The notes below the pieces were generated by a model that worked only from the letters and a program-made list of their open reading frames with translations, was not told where the DNA came from and ran no database searches. This document shows positions 5,154 through 7,779 of a stretch of 7,779 bases of DNA, one piece after another (positions within the stretch are counted from its first letter, which is position 1; each line of letters begins with the position of its first letter). The position numbers and the translations under genes are program-made. The stretch is from an uncultured Clostridia bacterium (GTDB lineage Bacteria > Bacillota > Clostridia > Oscillospirales > CAG-272), in contig CAMZFG010000034.1 in assembly GCA_947306035.1 (NCBI GenBank), positions 1 to 7,779 on the forward strand, in the 5' to 3' direction.

Positions 5154-7019
5154 ATGGAACACAGCACGTCCGTCGTCGTCGTCGGCGCGGGTCACGCCGG
5201 CATCGAGGCGGCTTTGGCCTCTGCCCGCATGGGCGTGGACACCGTTCTCTTTACCACCTCGTTCGAGGCCATTGCCAACATGCCCTGCAATCCCTCGATC
5301 GGCGGCACCGCCAAAGGACACCTCGTCTACGAGATCGACGCGCTCGGCGGCGAAATGGGCAAGGCGGCAGACGCCGTCACCCTGCAGTCGCGCACGCTCA
5401 ATCTCGGCAAAGGCGCCGCCGTGCATTCCAAACGGGTGCAGGCGGACCGCAAGCAATACCATATCTATATGAAATCGGTGCTGGAGCGCACGAAAAACCT
5501 GCGGCTGGTGCAGTCGGAAGTCGTCGCCGTCGGTCTTGACGGGAACGGCGCCGTCGCGTCGGTCACCACCCACCTCGGCGAGGTGTGGCGGACGAAAGCC
5601 GTCATCGTGGCGTCGGGCACCTATCTTGACAGCCGCATTTTCGTCGGCGACGTCAATTACGCCGGCGGCCCCGACGGGTTTTTGCCCGCAAAAGGCCTTT
5701 CCGCGTCGCTTTCCGCCATCGGCGTGCGTCTGCGCCGCTTCAAAACGGGCACGCCCGCCCGCATCAACCGCCGCTCGGTCGATCTTGACCGCCTGACGGT
5801 GCAGGAAGGCGAGCGGGACGCGCTGCCCTACTCTGCCAAAACGCCGGAAAACTATCTGGACGGCGTCCGCCAGCTGCCCTGCCACATGGTCTACACCAAC
5901 GAGAAAACGCACGCCGTTATCAAAGAAAACCTGACCCGTTCGGCCATGTACGGCGGGCACATCCACGGCACGGGCCCCCGCTACTGCCCCTCGATCGAGG
6001 ACAAAGTGGTGCGCTTTGCCGACAAGGAACGGCACCAACTCTTTCTCGAACCGCTCGGCCGCGAGACCGACGAGCTCTATCTGCAGGGTTTTTCGACTTC
6101 CATGCCCACCGACGTGCAGGAAGCCATGCTGCACACGCTGCCCGGTTTTGAAAAGGCCGAGATCATGCGCTACGCCTACGCCATCGAATACGACTGCTGC
6201 GACCCCACGCAGCTCGACGCCACGCTCGCGTTCAAAAATATCCCCGGCCTGTACGGCGCGGGGCAGTTCAACGGCACGTCCGGCTACGAAGAGGCGGCCG
6301 CGCAGGGCCTGCTCGCCGGCATCAACGCCGCGCTGCGCGTCAAGGGCGAAGAGCCGCTGATCCTGCCCCGTTCCTCCTCCTATCTCGGCACGCTCGTGGA
6401 CGATCTCATCATCAAAGGCACCAACGAGCCCTACCGCATGATGACCTCGCGCTCCGAATACCGCCTTCTCCTGCGGCAGGACAACGCCGACGCGCGCCTG
6501 ACGCCCGCGGGGCGGCGCGTGGGCCTGATCGACGACGAACGTTTTGCCGCGTTCGAGGAAAAGCAGGCGCACATAAAGCAAGAGACGGCGCGCCTGTCGA
6601 CCACCTACCTCTCCCCCGAAAAGGTCAATCCTTTTCTGACGGAAAAAGGCCTTTCACCCGTGCAGACGGGCGTGTCGCTGGCCGATCTGCTGCGCCGACC
6701 CGATCTTGACTACGCCGCCCTTGCGCCCCTGGACGAAAATCGCCCCGTGCTGACCCGCGCCGAAACACAGTCGGTCGAAATTCAAATCAAGTACGACGGG
6801 TATATTGCGCGGCAGATGGGTGAAGTTTCGCGCCATGAAAAATTAGAGTCAAGAATGTTGCCTGACACCCTTGACTACAAAAAGATAACGGGGCTTCGCC
6901 TGGAAGCGATGCAAAAACTCTCCGACGTTCGTCCCCGCACCGTGGGGCAGGCCGCCCGTATCAGCGGCGTCAGCCCCGCCGACATCTCCGTTTTGCTGAT
7001 CTACCTCGGTCTGCATTGA
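5154..7019 (+). CDS. mnmG: tRNA uridine-5-carboxymethylaminomethyl(34) synthesis enzyme MnmG
   Basis: MnmG (GidA) works with MnmE as an FAD-dependent complex that adds a carboxymethylaminomethyl or aminomethyl group at C5 of wobble U34 in certain tRNAs, using methylene-tetrahydrofolate and NADH. The product has 621 residues, the normal length. Landmarks are the FAD-binding GAGHAG (11-16), the NMPCNPSIGGTAKGHL block with Cys45, KTGTPARI (197-204), PRYCPSIEDK with Cys278, the second flavin-contact motif GAGQFNGTSGYEEAA (368-382), and MMTSRSEYRLLLRQDNAD. The C-terminal helical domain ends in RISGVSPADISVLLIYL, as expected for MnmE and tRNA contacts. The two conserved cysteines and all flavin motifs are intact, so the enzyme should be active. 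The ATG at 5154 follows AAAGGAG at 4 bases. The in-frame TTG at 5046 is rejected because it would run through two hairpins. The usual partner gene mnmE is not directly upstream. No strong promoter is visible between 5034 and 5153. Confidence 0.97.
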   Translation: MEHSTSVVVVGAGHAGIEAALASARMGVDTVLFTTSFEAIANMPCNPSIGGTAKGHLVYEIDALGGEMGKAADAVTLQSRTLNLGKGAAVHSKRVQADRKQYHIYMKSVLERTKNLRLVQSEVVAVGLDGNGAVASVTTHLGEVWRTKAVIVASGTYLDSRIFVGDVNYAGGPDGFLPAKGLSASLSAIGVRLRRFKTGTPARINRRSVDLDRLTVQEGERDALPYSAKTPENYLDGVRQLPCHMVYTNEKTHAVIKENLTRSAMYGGHIHGTGPRYCPSIEDKVVRFADKERHQLFLEPLGRETDELYLQGFSTSMPTDVQEAMLHTLPGFEKAEIMRYAYAIEYDCCDPTQLDATLAFKNIPGLYGAGQFNGTSGYEEAAAQGLLAGINAALRVKGEEPLILPRSSSYLGTLVDDLIIKGTNEPYRMMTSRSEYRLLLRQDNADARLTPAGRRVGLIDDERFAAFEEKQAHIKQETARLSTTYLSPEKVNPFLTEKGLSPVQTGVSLADLLRRPDLDYAALAPLDENRPVLTRAETQSVEIQIKYDGYIARQMGEVSRHEKLESRMLPDTLDYKKITGLRLEAMQKLSDVRPRTVGQAARISGVSPADISVLLIYLGLH

Positions 7020-7040
7020 TTTTTTGCCCGATCGCGCGAG

Positions 7041-7057
7041 AAAGGAGACGCTTTGTG
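7041..7057 (+). promoter_or_regulatory. Ribosome binding site and GTG start of rsmG
   Basis: AAAGGAG at 7041-7047 lies 7 bases ahead of GTG (7055-7057). No ATG exists in this frame nearby, and the translation from this GTG gives the complete RsmG N-terminus, so the GTG is the likely start. Confidence 0.8.
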
Positions 7058-7779
7058 GATCATTCGTCGTTCGCGGCCGCTTTTCGCGCCGTTTTGGCCG
7101 ATAACGGCATCAACGCCCCGCTCTCGGAGGGGCAGATCAAACAATTTCACGACCTGATGGAGCGCCTGCTTGCCGTCAACAAGACGCTGAACCTGACCGC
7201 CATTCGTGACGAGCGGGGCGTGATGCTGCGGCACTTTGCCGATTCCCTGACGCTGCTGCCCTACCTGCCCGAAACGGGCACGGTACTGGACGTCGGGTGC
7301 GGCGGCGGCTTTCCGTCCCTGCCGCTCTGCATCGCCCGCCCCGATCTTTCTTTCGTCGGGCTTGACAGCACCGCGAAAAAGGTCGATTTTGTGGCTGAAA
7401 CCGCCACCGTTCTGGGCCTTTCTCACTTTCTTGCCGTCACGGGGCGCGCCGAGGAACTGGCGCGGGGCGCCCTGCGCGAGTGCTTTGCCGCCGTCACGGC
7501 GCGCGCCGTGGCCGACCTGCCCGTTCTCGCGGAGCTTTGCCTGCCTTTTCTCACCGTCGGCGGCACGTTTCTCGCCATGAAAGGCGCGCGCGGTGAAGCG
7601 GAAGCGCAGGCCGCCGACCATGCCGTAAAAACGCTCGGCGGCCGCGTTGCGGCCCTGCACGCCCTCTCGCTGCATGACGAGAACGGCGAGACGGAAGCGC
7701 GCCTGATCGTGGAGATCAAAAAGGTGCATTCCACGCCCGACGCCTATCCGCGCCCCTTTGCCAAAATACAGAAAAAGCC
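7055..7779 (+). CDS. rsmG: 16S rRNA (guanine(527)-N7)-methyltransferase RsmG (cut by window end)
   Basis: RsmG (GidB) uses S-adenosylmethionine to methylate N7 of G527 in the 530 loop of 16S rRNA; loss in other bacteria gives low-level streptomycin resistance. The visible 241 residues contain the N-terminal helices, NLTAI (about 47-51) and HFADSL, then the SAM-binding motif LDVGCGGGFPSLPL (D79 to about residue 91). Next come LDSTAKKVDF, the TARAVADLPVLAELCLPFL helix-strand pair and GGTFLAMKG. The sequence ends in YPRPFAKIQKK, which corresponds to the usual YPR...GKP-K-PL tail, so only a few residues should be missing past the window. Start is GTG with a good ribosome binding site, 35 bp after the mnmG stop. 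The gap has no terminator, so the two genes are probably one transcript, the common mnmG-rsmG order in Firmicutes and other bacteria. Confidence 0.95.
   Translation, partial: MDHSSFAAAFRAVLADNGINAPLSEGQIKQFHDLMERLLAVNKTLNLTAIRDERGVMLRHFADSLTLLPYLPETGTVLDVGCGGGFPSLPLCIARPDLSFVGLDSTAKKVDFVAETATVLGLSHFLAVTGRAEELARGALRECFAAVTARAVADLPVLAELCLPFLTVGGTFLAMKGARGEAEAQAADHAVKTLGGRVAALHALSLHDENGETEARLIVEIKKVHSTPDAYPRPFAKIQKK

Noticed and set aside
5016..6581. A 521-residue open frame antisense to mnmG
   Set aside because: It is antisense to an unmistakable mnmG, its composition is Gly/Val/Arg/His-biased as expected for a shadow frame, and no start signal supports it.
6858..6886. Internal promoter for rsmG inside mnmG (TTGCCT with AAAGAT, or TTGACT at 6871)
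   Set aside because: The -10 matches are poor at acceptable spacing, and the short gap to rsmG suggests simple co-transcription.
7053..7061. TGTGGATCA at the rsmG start as a DnaA box
   Set aside because: It is a single one-mismatch site lying over a start codon, with no cluster around it, so chance is the simpler explanation.
1..7779. A previously undescribed defence, mobile or biosynthetic system
   Set aside because: No nuclease, helicase, toxin, transposase, reverse transcriptase, repeat-spacer or biosynthetic motifs were found; all genes except the small membrane protein fall in known families.

Overview
The window reads as a GC-rich, low-density piece of a Firmicutes chromosome, probably a Clostridia-type gut anaerobe. 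The reasons are strong AGGAGG-like ribosome binding sites, a BspA-type leucine-rich lipoprotein with a Listeria-Bacteroides (InlB B-type) repeat, the ACT (UPF0237) plus PFL/DUF711 (UPF0210) gene pair, and a mnmG-rsmG pair. This taxonomic call is an inference from gene content and signals, not from a marker-gene search.

Layout from left to right. (1) 1-1193, minus strand: a secreted LRR lipoprotein whose C-terminus lies beyond the left edge. (2) 1194-1749: a divergent intergenic region of about 555 bp with no convincing gene. It holds a promoter-like inverted repeat, a T-rich tract, a compact cluster of DnaA-box-like 9-mers and a good promoter for the next gene. (3) 1750-2619, plus strand: a sugar phosphate isomerase/epimerase-like TIM barrel protein, ending at a bidirectional terminator. 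(4) 4311-2672, minus strand: a two-gene operon, first a small ACT-domain protein and then the PFL/DUF711 protein. (5) 4312-4472: a short divergent region with two face-to-face extended -10 promoters. (6) 4473-5033, plus strand: a small two-helix membrane protein of unknown function. (7) 5154-7019 and 7055-7779, plus strand: mnmG (tRNA U34 modification) and rsmG (16S rRNA G527 methylation). The right edge cuts rsmG within its last few codons.

The mnmG and rsmG products both act on translation RNAs and lie 35 bp apart, so they are probably co-transcribed. The ACT and PFL genes are 11 bp apart, with the PFL ribosome binding site overlapping the ACT stop codon, so they are probably made together. 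The remaining genes look like independent units. I found no tRNA, rRNA, insertion sequence, CRISPR array or defence cassette. The most interesting non-coding signal is the DnaA-box cluster at about 1449-1557, because mnmG-rsmG commonly lies near the replication origin. No dnaA, dnaN, parA or parB gene is visible, so the origin idea is only a hypothesis.
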